This document shows, piece after piece, positions 16,977 to 25,372 of a stretch of 64,000 bases of DNA. Position 1 is the stretch's first letter. Each line of letters opens with the position of its first letter. The notes under the pieces were generated by a model. That model had not been told where the DNA came from and searched no databases. It was given only the letters and a program-made list of their open reading frames with translations. Made by a program: the position numbers and the translations under genes. This DNA is from Spirosoma endophyticum (GTDB taxonomy: Bacteria; Bacteroidota; Bacteroidia; Cytophagales; Spirosomataceae), in the NCBI RefSeq assembly GCF_900112365.1, contig NZ_FOLQ01000001.1, positions 1,199,031-1,263,030 on the forward strand, in the 5' to 3' direction.

Positions 16977-17906
16977 CTACGTTACGACGGTAAATCCTGG
17001 CCTTGCGGCCTGCTTCTCGACATGGGGCAGGTTTATCTGCAAGATGTCATGAACGTTTACGCGAATCAATTGACTCAGCTGGTTTAACGGCAAATCATTA
17101 CGTTCCAGTCCAAACGGTTCTTCAATCTCCTCGCCAATCATTTCCAGCCCCACCAGGACATAGGACGTCAGGAATACTGCCGGAACCGTCAGGTAGCCAA
17201 AAGCCGCGATAATTGTGAACGGCAGCAGGGCTACGTAGAGCATAATGAAGAGCTTGATAAACAGCATATATGAAAATGGAATCGGCGTACTTTTAATACG
17301 TTCGCAAATACCACAGACATCCATCAGGGCCGTCAGATACTGATTTAGGTTAATATGCTGCGATTCTGAAATATGCCCTTCCCGGTACAGTATCTCCGTT
17401 TTCACCCAGAGCTGATTTGATACACCGGCTGGTTTATGATCAAAATTACTCAGGTCGCGCCGTTCCCCTTCTTCAACAATATCCAGTTCATCCATTTTGG
17501 GCATATCGCGTAAATGATTTTTTAGCGCAAACGGGAAATTAGAAATGGATTTCGCATAAAACTGTCGGCTAATAACATCCCCCTCCGGCAAAACGGCATT
17601 GAAATAAATAGCCAGATTTCGGCAGTTATTGACCAATGAGCCCCATGCCTGCCGCCCTTCATAAAATCGATCATAAGCCGTATTTGTCCGAAAAATCAGC
17701 AAGAGACTTAAGAGAATACCCATGGCTCCCAGAAAGGAATTCGGCGTATCTTTCAATCTCAGATCAGTGTAATGCATTTCGGCGACTGTGACGATCGACA
17801 CGTAAATACCGACAACAGCTAATCGACGGATCAACGCTTTCGCTGTGGGACCAGTATGAAAATGCCAGATAGATGGCAGTATACCTTTATTCTTGTAAAT
17901 AATCAT
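16977..17906 (-). CDS. Bestrophin-family anion channel protein
   Basis: A 309-residue bacterial bestrophin. The N-terminal RLAVVGIYVSIVTVAEM helix, the loop FRTNTAYDRFYEGRQAWG (the family's best-kept block) and the later helices near IPFSYMLFIKLFIMLYVALLPF and FGYLTVPAVFL are all present, as is the cytosolic IGEEIEEPFGLERNDLPL block. Bacterial members form pentameric channels in the inner membrane. It lies 58 bases downstream of dapF on the same strand. Confidence 0.9.
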   Translation of the reverse strand: MIIYKNKGILPSIWHFHTGPTAKALIRRLAVVGIYVSIVTVAEMHYTDLRLKDTPNSFLGAMGILLSLLLIFRTNTAYDRFYEGRQAWGSLVNNCRNLAIYFNAVLPEGDVISRQFYAKSISNFPFALKNHLRDMPKMDELDIVEEGERRDLSNFDHKPAGVSNQLWVKTEILYREGHISESQHINLNQYLTALMDVCGICERIKSTPIPFSYMLFIKLFIMLYVALLPFTIIAAFGYLTVPAVFLTSYVLVGLEMIGEEIEEPFGLERNDLPLNQLSQLIRVNVHDILQINLPHVEKQAARPGFTVVT

Positions 17907-17964
17907 TCAATCCCTGTGATGTGACGTGTGAGAAACAACCTGACTTTCTTAACTACATCCAGGG

Positions 17965-18747
17965 TTAAACGGTTATTGTTCCAGCGAAAACACGTTGAGC
18001 CGGGCCAATTAAATAGATGGTATGAAACTGTCCACCCGGCTGCGGCTCGAACGAAACGCGCAGATTGCCCCCAATGGTTTGAATACTCACGGGGCTGGAC
18101 ATACGTAGCTGCCGATGAGCCACTAAGGCCACCGCAGTTACGCCCGTGCCGCAGGAATACGTTTCATCCTCAACACCCCGTTCATAGGTTCTAACAAAAA
18201 CCGTTTGGTCGTCTATTACCTGGACAAAGTTGACATTCGTACCGCCGGGTTGAAACGGTTCGCTATACCGGATCGTTCGGCCTTCACCAACGACATCGAG
18301 CGACTCCAGATCATCACTAAATTTGACAACGTGTGGTGAGCCTGTATTGAGAAACGTTAATCCGTCACGATCATCAATAGACGCTACGTCTCCCATTTTC
18401 AGGGAGATAGTTTCTTCGCCAACTACAGCCATGTGTTCGCCATCTGCGGCCAGGAAACGGGTTTCCCGATCGATCAGACCCAGATCATGTGCAAACCGGA
18501 CAATGCACCGTCCGCCGTTGCCACACATACTTCCTACCGCCCCATCGGCATTGAAATAGACCATCCGAAAGTCGTAGTTGGGGTCGTTCTGGAGCAAAAT
18601 CAGCCCATCAGCACCGATACCAAACCGGCGGTGGCAAAGACGCTCAATGAGTGCCTGATCTGAGGCCGGAAATGTCTCGTTTCGATCATCAATCAATACG
18701 AAGTCATTACCGGTACCCTGGTATTTAAAGAAGTTCAATGTAGTCAT
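17965..18747 (-). CDS. dapF: Diaminopimelate epimerase
   Basis: A 260-residue DapF, which converts LL- to meso-diaminopimelate for lysine and peptidoglycan synthesis. The N-terminus is FFKYQGTGNDFVLIDD, and the two catalytic cysteines lie in MCGNGGRC (about residue 73) and SCGTGVTA (about residue 205). Length is normal. The ATG at 18747 begins the conserved stretch. The gap between it and the rplS terminator holds an inverted repeat ending eight bases before the start. Confidence 0.95.
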   Translation of the reverse strand: MTTLNFFKYQGTGNDFVLIDDRNETFPASDQALIERLCHRRFGIGADGLILLQNDPNYDFRMVYFNADGAVGSMCGNGGRCIVRFAHDLGLIDRETRFLAADGEHMAVVGEETISLKMGDVASIDDRDGLTFLNTGSPHVVKFSDDLESLDVVGEGRTIRYSEPFQPGGTNVNFVQVIDDQTVFVRTYERGVEDETYSCGTGVTAVALVAHRQLRMSSPVSIQTIGGNLRVSFEPQPGGQFHTIYLIGPAQRVFAGTITV

Positions 18748-18755
18748 GGGTCGAT

Positions 18756-18822
18756 AGTCATAAGTCGCTGGTCAATAGTCATTTTCGTCAGGCTGACGAT
18801 CAACGGCTAGTGACTTACGACT
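18756..18822. repeat. Inverted repeat before dapF
   Basis: AGTCATAAGTCGCTGGTC (18756-18773) pairs with 18805-18822 at 14 of 18 positions, and the centre has a perfect odd palindrome CGTCAG-G-CTGACG-like stem at 18786-18798. The words GTCGATAGTC and AAGTC recur in the repeat at 55979-56058. Confidence 0.55.
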
Positions 18823-18830
18823 CAATAAAA

Positions 18831-18860
18831 AAAGCCACCTCTCGAGGTAGCTTTTGATTT
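18831..18860 (-). terminator. rplS: Terminator for rplS
   Basis: AAAGCcACCTC and GAGGTaGCTTT form a stem with one mismatch, flanked by A and T runs on both strands (AAAAAAAGCC at the left, CTTTTGATTTTTT at the right). It follows the rplS stop by about 17 bases. Confidence 0.75.
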
Positions 18861-18876
18861 TTTGGCAGGCAGACAA

Positions 18877-19254
18877 TTAAGCTGCTGCTACTACTGCCTT
18901 TGGCTTGCGCTCTTTAACACGAGCGGCCTTACCTTGGCGACCACGTAGGTAGAATAAACGGGCCCGGCGAACTTTGCCCAGCCGTACGACTTCAACTTTG
19001 TCGATGTTCGGCGACAGGAGTGGGAAAATCCGCTCAACGCCGACGCCGTTTGATACTTTACGAACGGTGAATGTTTCACCACCGCTGCTTGGGTTCCGGC
19101 GTTGGATTACCGTACCCGTAAATATCTGAATGCGTTCCTTATTTCCTTCGCGGATTTTAACGTGTACGTTCACCGTATCACCGGCCCGGAATGTGGGCAA
19201 CTCGGTGCGACGCTGCGCGTTGTCTGCCTCCACTAATTTTATTAAATCGCTCAT
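18877..19254 (-). CDS. rplS: Ribosomal protein L19
   Basis: A 125-residue L19, which bridges the 30S and 50S subunits. Conserved parts: [50 protein letters not shown] and [25 protein letters not shown]. The tail KAVVAAA is a short extension. The ATG at 19254 is standard. It stands alone with its own promoter and terminator, away from rpsP-rimM-trmD (45.1-47.1 kb), with which it is often grouped in other bacteria. Confidence 0.97.
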   Translation of the reverse strand: MSDLIKLVEADNAQRRTELPTFRAGDTVNVHVKIREGNKERIQIFTGTVIQRRNPSSGGETFTVRKVSNGVGVERIFPLLSPNIDKVEVVRLGKVRRARLFYLRGRQGKAARVKERKPKAVVAAA

Positions 19255-19297
19255 GACCGTATATAAATCGCCAGATAACTATTTGCGAAATGAGCCG

Positions 19298-19305
19298 CAA
19301 AGATA
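19298..19305 (-). promoter_or_regulatory. rplS: -7 promoter box for rplS
   Basis: The minus strand reads TATCTTTG, an exact TAnnTTTG box, about 44 bases before the rplS start. The start of transcription would lie near 19291. Confidence 0.55.
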
Positions 19306-19329
19306 GGGAAATTTCTTGGTTGCAGAAAA

Positions 19330-19337
19330 TAGTTTTG
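19330..19337 (+). promoter_or_regulatory. -7 promoter box for nnr
   Basis: TAGTTTTG is an exact TAnnTTTG box, 33 bases before the ATG at 19370. It makes the more upstream TTG start at 19316 unlikely because that lies before the transcript. Confidence 0.5.
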
Positions 19338-19369
19338 TAAAATTACGCTGCGTAACTGACGCCGATTCC

Positions 19370-20872
19370 ATGAAAATTCTAAACGTTGACCAAATTCGCG
19401 CGCTTGATCAATCCACTATCCTGCACGAACCCATTGCCCCCATCAATTTAATGGAGCGCGCAGCGCTTGCCTTCGTTGACTGGTTTATCGATCATTTTCC
19501 AGTTACAACACCCACTAAAGTCTTCTGTGGCTTAGGCAATAATGGGGGCGATGGACTTTCTATTGCTCGCTTATTACTGGAACGTGACTATCCGGTTGAG
19601 GTTCAAGTTGTACGCTACGCTCCCCGGGAGTCGGACGATTTTATGCACAACCACCGTCGGCTTAAACTCGTTACGGAGAATATCAAATACATTGAATTTT
19701 CGCGGGATATTCCGGCTTTGCGCCATAATGAAGTGGTTATTGATGCCATTCTTGGAACGGGCCTATCGCGCCCAACCGAAGGCATTGTTAAGGAGACGAT
19801 TGCGGCCATCAATCGCGCTCCAGCCAGTGTGGTATCGGTCGATATTGCGAGTGGGCTCTACACGGATCAGCCCAACGGACCTAATGACGTTATTATTGAA
19901 CCAGACTACACCGTTACATTTCAGTTGCCCAAACTGGCCTTCATGCTTCCCAAAAATGGGCGCTACGTTGGCAATTGGCAAATCGTAGATATTCGACTAC
20001 ACAAACGCTATATCGACCTGGCCCCAACGGCCTATTATTTTACCCAACCTAGCGAAGCCAAGTTATTGCTCCACAAGCGCGACCGGTACGCTAATAAGGG
20101 TACATTCGGCCACGCGTTGTTATACGCAGGGAGCTTCGGCAAAATTGGGGCGGCCGTTTTGTCGGCGCGGGCGTGCCTGCGGTCGGGGGTAGGACTGCTA
20201 ACGGTTCAGGTGCCCCGTTGCGGGTATCTGGTTCTGCAAACGGCTGTACCTGAAGCCATGTGCCTCGCCGATGATCATCAAACCCTGCTAACGGGGGCTA
20301 CAGAGATAAGCAGTCCAGCACCGACCGACTTTACAACGATAGGAATCGGCCCCGGCATAGGCAAAGCGCCCGAAACACTGGCAATGCTGAAGAAATTGCT
20401 GCCAACACTGAAAAAACCGATTGTAGTCGATGCCGACGCGTTAAATCTTCTATCTGAAAATCGCGAGTTACTGGACCAGCTTCCACCCAATAGTATCCTG
20501 ACACCACATCCCAAAGAATTCGAACGGCTTACCCAGAAATGGGATAATGACTATCAAAAACTGGATATACTACGTGAATTCGCTAAGAAATATACAATCG
20601 TAGTTGTTTTAAAAGGGGCTTATTCAGCCATAGCCACGCCTGATGGCGATATTCATTTTAATTCAACAGGCAATCCTGGTCTGAGCACCGGCGGCACCGG
20701 CGATGTATTGACGGGCATATTGACGGCCTTAGTAGCACAGGGTTACGACTCTGTTGAAGCTGCAGTATTAGGTGTTTTCGCACATGGGCTGGCTGGCGAC
20801 CGCGTTGCCGAGCAGCGGGGACCAATAGGAATGGTAGCCTCTGATGTTATTGACGCGCTACGTTGGGATTAA
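19370..20872 (+). CDS. nnr: Bifunctional NAD(P)H-hydrate epimerase / ADP-dependent dehydratase
   Basis: A 500-residue fused metabolite-repair enzyme. The N-terminal epimerase (YjeF_N, about 1-215) shows GLGNNGGDGLSIARLL and ILGTGLSRP; it interconverts the R and S hydrates of damaged NAD(P)H. The C-terminal dehydratase (YjeF_C, about 225-495) shows GPGIGKAPET, VVDADALNLL, LTPHPKEFERL and NPGLSTGGTGDVLTGI; it restores NAD(P)H at the cost of ADP. The ATG at 19370 (MKILNVDQIRALD) matches the family. The gene stands alone. Confidence 0.95.
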   Translation: MKILNVDQIRALDQSTILHEPIAPINLMERAALAFVDWFIDHFPVTTPTKVFCGLGNNGGDGLSIARLLLERDYPVEVQVVRYAPRESDDFMHNHRRLKLVTENIKYIEFSRDIPALRHNEVVIDAILGTGLSRPTEGIVKETIAAINRAPASVVSVDIASGLYTDQPNGPNDVIIEPDYTVTFQLPKLAFMLPKNGRYVGNWQIVDIRLHKRYIDLAPTAYYFTQPSEAKLLLHKRDRYANKGTFGHALLYAGSFGKIGAAVLSARACLRSGVGLLTVQVPRCGYLVLQTAVPEAMCLADDHQTLLTGATEISSPAPTDFTTIGIGPGIGKAPETLAMLKKLLPTLKKPIVVDADALNLLSENRELLDQLPPNSILTPHPKEFERLTQKWDNDYQKLDILREFAKKYTIVVVLKGAYSAIATPDGDIHFNSTGNPGLSTGGTGDVLTGILTALVAQGYDSVEAAVLGVFAHGLAGDRVAEQRGPIGMVASDVIDALRWD

Positions 20873-21079
20873 CTTCAGAAAACATCAAGATTTCTCAGTA
20901 CTCCGTTACCGCAGAATACAAATGGCGTCTTATTTCTACCTCCCGTTTAGAAGCTTACAACCCTTTTAGCAACAAACGGATCAGGTAGTTATACGTATTG
21001 TTAAAATTCCGGGTTTCTGCGCTGTTTTGGCAGCGAGCGAAGCCCCAATTTTGCACTATAGTTATAATCTCATCCCGCC

Positions 21080-21244
21080 ATGAAACAAACCGTTCAACGA
21101 GACACGCGCACTAGCCGCCCGATTCGCAAAGCACCGGGTGCATTCGATCAAACAACTGCCTTAGGAAGCTTGACAGTAGCCTTACTATTTTACATTGTGT
21201 ATCACTTCGTTTATCCGCTCCTCTCGAAAGGATTACTCTGGTAA
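21080..21244 (+). CDS. 54-residue predicted membrane protein beside feoB
   Basis: A short open frame starting ATG at 21080: MKQTVQRDTRTSRPI, then RKAPGAFDQTT, then a single membrane helix (LTVALLFYIVYHFVYPLL) and SKGLLW before TAA at 21242-21244. The basic N-terminus and aromatic helix look like a genuine single-pass peptide. It ends six bases before the convergent feoB gene. I do not recognise a family, and no promoter box is certain. In other bacteria small Feo accessory proteins exist, but similarity to FeoC is not seen. Confidence 0.5.
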   Translation: MKQTVQRDTRTSRPIRKAPGAFDQTTALGSLTVALLFYIVYHFVYPLLSKGLLW

Positions 21245-21250
21245 GCCCGG

Positions 21251-23368
21251 TTATTTCATAAACTGATACGTAGCAAAAGCTGCCACGTAAGCCAGCGTCA
21301 TCATGTAGACTAGCTGAACAGCAGGCCACTTCCAGCTTTTAGTTTCGCGTTGCGTAGCTGCTAAGGTACTCATACACATCATCGCAAACACGTAAAAAAT
21401 CAGGAGCGACCAGGCCAGGGCGGGTGTGTACATTGGCCCGCCTGTCGCTGGATTCTTCTCCTGCCGAAGTCGTTCGCGAATAGTAACGTTTTCGTCGTCG
21501 GCCCCGGCGCCAATGCTATAGATCGTGGACATCGTGCCGACAAATACCTCACGGGCAGCAAATGAACTGAGCAGTGCGATGCCAATTTTCCAGTCGTAGC
21601 CAAGTGGCCGGATTACCGGTTCAATAAAGTGGCCAAACTGCCCGGCATAAGACGATTCGAGCCGTTCGGATGCGACGCGGTTTTCTAAATCTTCAGACGT
21701 AAGCGTCGTTGATTCCTGCCGAATCCTGGTTTCGGCCTGATCCATGTCATTGCCGGGGCCGTAGCTGGCCAGTACCCACAGCACAATCGAAATTGCCAGA
21801 ATCACCCGTCCAGCTTCCCAGACGAATGCCCGAACGCTTTCCCAAACTGTCAGTGCTACGTGGTTCCATCGAGGTAGCTTGAACGTTGGCAATTCCATAA
21901 TAAAAAAACCGCGCTCTTTCGTCCGCAGAACAAGCTTCAGGATATAAGCCGCCATTAACGCACTGATCAGGCCAAGTAAATAAAGGCCCATCAGCGCCAG
22001 TCCCTGCAAATTAAATACGCCCAGAACGCGCTGGCTCGGTACGACTAAGGCGATCAGAATAGTATAGATGGGCAAACGGGCTGAACAACTCATGAGCGGG
22101 GTTACCAGTATGGTTATGAGCCGGTCGCGTCGGGTACCAATACTACGAGTGGCCATGATAGCTGGCACAGCACACGCTACCCCCGAAATAAGGGGCACAA
22201 CACTACGTCCATTGAGCCCAAACTTTCGCATGATACGGTCCATGATGACCATTACCCGCGACATATACCCAGATTCTTCAAGCAAACCAACCAGCAAAAA
22301 CAGGAACGCGATCTGCGGAATAAAAACGAGAATACCGCCTATTCCAGCAAGAATTCCATCCGTCAACAAGTTTGTCAGAGGACCAGCGGGCAGGCTTTCT
22401 TTTAACTGCCCGTTCAACCAGGCAACGCCCGTATCAATCGCATCCATAAACGGTTGCGCCCATGCAAAAATGGCCTGAAAAATCAGCAGCAATACGAACC
22501 CAAAAATGGCATAGCCCCAAATTGGATGAAGCAATACCTTATCAAGTTTCTGGCTCCATGTTGGTTGTCCAGTCGGGCGCTTATCAACAACAACCTCCTC
22601 TACAACGGTCGCAATGTATTTGTAGCGGGCAATGGTTTCATCTGCCTGGAAAGTTGGTTCGCTAAATTTATGTTTATCAATAATCGCATCCAGATCAAGC
22701 CGTTGCTGACGATTCAGGAACGTGAATCCGTCGTGCTGAATAACGTATTGAAGTGCGAGGTAGTTATTGTCGAGTTGATACTGAGTCTTGGTATCCGTAA
22801 TAAGGCCAGCGGCTTCTTTAGCTGGGTCAAAGAACAAGTTAGTCGACAGCGTTGGTGATTGAATCTGACTGACAACCGCCTTTTTAAGCTGTTCCAAGCC
22901 TTCTCCGGCGCGGGCATTAATTCGCACCACGGGTACACCTAACCGCATCGCCAACCGCACGGCGTTAACTTCCTTCAATTGCTGATGAGCTACATCAAGC
23001 ATGTTCAGGGCTAGTATGACTGGTACACCAAGATCGGCGACCTGTGTGAAAAGCAAGAGATTTCGATGGAGGTTCGCGGCATCGACAACCACTATGGTTA
23101 CGTCAGGATAGTCTGGATGAGATGGATTAGCCAGAATATCGGTAACGAGTTGTTCGTCTAAAGACTTGGGATAAATCGAATAGATTCCGGGTAGATCAAC
23201 AACCGTCGCAACCGTTAGGGAATCAATCGGCCACGTTCCCGATTTCTTATCAACCGTAACGCCGGGGAAATTACCCGTCTTCTGACGCAGCCCCGTTAGT
23301 TGATTGAACAGTGAGGATTTACCGGCATTCGGGTTGCCAACGAGGGCAATTATAGGAGATGATTTCAA
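21251..23368 (-). CDS. feoB: Ferrous iron transport protein FeoB
   Basis: A 705-residue FeoB, the inner-membrane Fe(II) permease. The G domain has GNPNAGKSSLFN (about 10-21), VDLPGIYS and NMLD; the membrane part has two Gate blocks, with GVACAVPAIMATR and MSCSARLPIYTILI carrying the conserved cysteines. Length is normal. It follows feoA on the same strand, with a 53-base gap holding the inverted repeat 23380-23419. The operon should be induced by low iron; a candidate operator and promoter lie before feoA. Confidence 0.96.
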   Translation of the reverse strand: MKSSPIIALVGNPNAGKSSLFNQLTGLRQKTGNFPGVTVDKKSGTWPIDSLTVATVVDLPGIYSIYPKSLDEQLVTDILANPSHPDYPDVTIVVVDAANLHRNLLLFTQVADLGVPVILALNMLDVAHQQLKEVNAVRLAMRLGVPVVRINARAGEGLEQLKKAVVSQIQSPTLSTNLFFDPAKEAAGLITDTKTQYQLDNNYLALQYVIQHDGFTFLNRQQRLDLDAIIDKHKFSEPTFQADETIARYKYIATVVEEVVVDKRPTGQPTWSQKLDKVLLHPIWGYAIFGFVLLLIFQAIFAWAQPFMDAIDTGVAWLNGQLKESLPAGPLTNLLTDGILAGIGGILVFIPQIAFLFLLVGLLEESGYMSRVMVIMDRIMRKFGLNGRSVVPLISGVACAVPAIMATRSIGTRRDRLITILVTPLMSCSARLPIYTILIALVVPSQRVLGVFNLQGLALMGLYLLGLISALMAAYILKLVLRTKERGFFIMELPTFKLPRWNHVALTVWESVRAFVWEAGRVILAISIVLWVLASYGPGNDMDQAETRIRQESTTLTSEDLENRVASERLESSYAGQFGHFIEPVIRPLGYDWKIGIALLSSFAAREVFVGTMSTIYSIGAGADDENVTIRERLRQEKNPATGGPMYTPALAWSLLIFYVFAMMCMSTLAATQRETKSWKWPAVQLVYMMTLAYVAAFATYQFMK

Positions 23369-23379
23369 GGCAGTTTACG

Positions 23380-23419
23380 GTTTACGCTTTACGGTTGCCT
23401 TCAACCATAAATCATAAAC
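23380..23419. repeat. Inverted repeat between feoA and feoB
   Basis: GTTTACGCTTTACGGTTG (23380-23397) pairs with 23402-23419 at 15 of 18 positions. It begins 11 bases from the feoB start and ends two bases from the feoA stop, so it fills the gap. Words such as TTTACGGT and ACCATAAA recur at 30299-30366. Confidence 0.6.
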
Positions 23420-23421
23420 GC

Positions 23422-23664
23422 TTAATTATCAATCAGAATCGTTGACGCTTCAGACTTTCGCATCGCCAGGCAATAGCCCGCCACATTCAGGCAAATCGGA
23501 TCACCAAGTGGAGCTCTGCTAAACAAACATACCTCAGCGCCTGGCAGGCAGCCCATTTCGAGGAGTTTAAGCGACATTAACTGATCGCTGAACGACTGAA
23601 TAGTAGCCCGTTCACCAATCTGTAAGTCAGCCACGCTACGCTTGTTACTAGTACTGAGTGCCAA
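23422..23664 (-). CDS. feoA: Ferrous iron transport protein FeoA
   Basis: An 80-residue SH3-like FeoA that acts on FeoB at the cytoplasmic side. It shows VADLQIGERATIQSF, SLKLLEMGCLPGAEV and the closing strand NVAGYCLAMRKSEASTI. The start is uncertain: the first in-frame start is TTG at 23664, and GTG ten codons later is possible; no ATG is available. The promoter at 23739-23766 gives a leader of about 67 bases, with a 19-bp imperfect palindrome inside it. Confidence 0.9.
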   Translation of the reverse strand: MALSTSNKRSVADLQIGERATIQSFSDQLMSLKLLEMGCLPGAEVCLFSRAPLGDPICLNVAGYCLAMRKSEASTILIDN

Positions 23665-23687
23665 AATTCGTTACGGTTACTGCGTTT

Positions 23688-23706
23688 ATTTAGATTCAAT
23701 TTAATT
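23688..23706. promoter_or_regulatory. Candidate iron-responsive operator in the feoAB leader
   Basis: ATTTAGATTcAATTTAATT is a 19-bp palindrome around one central base, with seven of nine pairs matching. Its size and AT-rich form are like sites of Fur or DtxR-family repressors. It lies about 25 bases after the likely transcription start, where a bound repressor could block the feo operon. Which regulator binds is not shown. Confidence 0.45.
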
Positions 23707-23738
23707 AACGCAAGATTACAACTGAAAGTTTGTGTATG

Positions 23739-23766
23739 CAAATTTACTGTACTAAATCCCATGCAA
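23739..23766 (-). promoter_or_regulatory. Promoter for feoAB
   Basis: The minus strand reads TTG (23764-23766), 17 bases, then TAAATTTG (23739-23746), which fits the Bacteroidota -33/-7 consensus. It overlaps the end of the upstream permease gene. Transcription should start near 23731. Confidence 0.65.
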
Positions 23767-24508
23767 ACCGCAGAATCGTGGTGGCAATAACCAGCAGAAA
23801 GAAAACCCGGATAAAGCGGTTGCCCTTCAAAATAGCCAGTCGTGCGCCCAGAAACGCGCCAGAAAGATTGGCCACAGCCATTGGGAAGGCTACCGCATAA
23901 AGGACTTTGCCTTCGCTTATGAAAAATAACGTGCTGGCCAGATTGGTGGCGGCATTAACCAGCTTAGCATGAGCACTCGCCTTAAGAAAATCAAAACCTA
24001 TAAGCGCGATAAACCCGAGTACAAGGAAGCTACCCGTTCCCGGCCCGAAAAAGCCATCGTAAAATCCGATCCCTACCCCCATCGTCCACATCCGTATTCG
24101 CTGCTGACGCGCTGATACGTATTGACTGGTTGCCTGCCCGAAATCTTTTTTGGTCAACGTATAAATAAATACCGCAATGAGAATGACCAGCGCAAAGGGT
24201 TTCATAAAGCTGTTAGGCACGCGCGTAAGCGTCCAGGAACCTAACCACGACGCACCAAATGCCATCACCATCATGGGCGCAATGAATTTCCCAACAACTG
24301 CTACGTGTCGGCTGTATTGAAACGCGCCCATCAGGCTCCCCGACAGGGAAGGGATTTTGGTGGAACCAAGCAGCGTCGGAACGGGGTATTGTGGCAGTGT
24401 AAAGAGAATGGCAGGTGTCTGAATCAGGCCGCCCCCACCAATAATTGCATCAATAAAACCGGCAAGTAAAGAAAAACCGCAGAGGGTCAGAATAGTCGAA
24501 TAATCCAT
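23744..24508 (-). CDS. TauE/SafE-family (TSUP) membrane permease
   Basis: A 254-residue permease with about eight membrane helices. The N-terminal GFSLLAGFIDAIIGGGGLIQTPA with the glycine run and the second repeat near GIGFYDGFFGPGTGSFLVLGF mark the TSUP family, whose members move organic or inorganic anions such as sulfite or taurine-derived compounds. The substrate here is unknown. The ATG at 24508 (MDYSTIL) is used rather than the preceding TTG. Its 3' end holds the feoAB promoter, but the function need not be linked to iron. Confidence 0.88.
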   Translation of the reverse strand: MDYSTILTLCGFSLLAGFIDAIIGGGGLIQTPAILFTLPQYPVPTLLGSTKIPSLSGSLMGAFQYSRHVAVVGKFIAPMMVMAFGASWLGSWTLTRVPNSFMKPFALVILIAVFIYTLTKKDFGQATSQYVSARQQRIRMWTMGVGIGFYDGFFGPGTGSFLVLGFIALIGFDFLKASAHAKLVNAATNLASTLFFISEGKVLYAVAFPMAVANLSGAFLGARLAILKGNRFIRVFFLLVIATTILRFAWDLVQ

Positions 24509-24605
24509 CAATTAAACCAGGAAGCCGTCCAAATCCAGAAAAAGGCATAGCCTTGTGGATGAACAGAACGCAAAACTATTTCTTTTTCACGTCGGCATTG
24601 CACTG

Positions 24606-24613
24606 TAAATTTG
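24606..24613 (+). promoter_or_regulatory. ccmB: -7 promoter box for the ccm operon
   Basis: TAAATTTG is an exact TAnnTTTG box, 20 bases before the ccmB ATG. Transcription should begin near 24620. No good -33 TTTG is seen at the usual distance. Confidence 0.55.
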
Positions 24614-24632
24614 CAGAATTAAAAGACAGAGC

Positions 24633-25307
24633 ATGGCAGAATCAGTACGACAGATGGGGGCGTTGATGCGGAAAGAGTTTCTGCTGGAGTGGCGGCAACG
24701 CTACGCGCTCAATGGCATGCTGTTGTACATCGTTGGGGCAGTATTTGTGTGTTACCTGAGTTTCAACGCCCGCCGTGGTCAGTTAACGCCCATTGTCTGG
24801 AATACGTTATTTTGGATTATTCTGCTGTTTACAGCCATTAACGCCATCGCTAAAAGTTTTGTGCAGGAACGTGCCGGCCGGCAGTTGTACTATTACACGC
24901 TGGCCAGCCCACAGCAGATCATTATCTCAAAAATCCTGTACAATACTGCTTTGATGCTCGTGCTGGCTTTGTTAGGCTTTAGTGTGTATGCCTTTGTGTT
25001 GGGAAATCCCGTTAACGATGTACCGTTATACCTGTTGACATTGGTGCTGGGAGCGATTGGGTTTGCGGCTTCCCTAACGCTGGTGTCAGGCATTGCCAGC
25101 AAAGCTGAAAATCCAGCGACCTTGATGGCCGTTCTAAGTTTTCCGATCATTCTGCCGTTGTTGCTGATGTTGTTGAAAATCTCAAAAAACGCACTCGATG
25201 GGCTCGACCGAAGTGTAAGCTGGGACGAGATGGGAACAGTTCTCGCCATTGACGCCATTGTCTTGACGTTATCATGGCTGCTCTTTCCGTTTTTATGGCG
25301 GAGTTAA
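24633..25307 (+). CDS. ccmB: Cytochrome c maturation protein CcmB
   Basis: A 224-residue inner-membrane protein with six helices, the permease part of the CcmAB complex that frees haem-loaded CcmE. Diagnostic are MRKEFLLEWRQRYALNGM at the start and FVQERAGRQLYYYTLASPQQIIISKILYN in the middle. CcmA, the ATPase, is not in the window. It leads ccmC, ccmD, ccmE, a toxin-antitoxin pair and ccmF on the same strand. The gap to ccmC is filled by a 60-bp inverted repeat. Confidence 0.92.
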   Translation: MAESVRQMGALMRKEFLLEWRQRYALNGMLLYIVGAVFVCYLSFNARRGQLTPIVWNTLFWIILLFTAINAIAKSFVQERAGRQLYYYTLASPQQIIISKILYNTALMLVLALLGFSVYAFVLGNPVNDVPLYLLTLVLGAIGFAASLTLVSGIASKAENPATLMAVLSFPIILPLLLMLLKISKNALDGLDRSVSWDEMGTVLAIDAIVLTLSWLLFPFLWRS

Positions 25308-25308
25308 G

Positions 25309-25368
25309 TAACGCGGACCTCTTGTCCGCCCACAACATAAACGAATAGCGGACAAGAGATCCGCGTTA
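25309..25368. repeat. REP-like inverted repeat between ccmB and ccmC
   Basis: Arms at 25309-25329 and 25348-25368 match at 20 of 21 positions, and each arm also folds on itself (GCGGAC-ctctt-GTCCGC). It starts one base after the ccmB stop and ends four bases before the ccmC start. Its ends TAACGCGG and CCGCGTTA are the same as in the element at 46323-46384. Confidence 0.75.
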
Positions 25369-25372
25369 TAGT

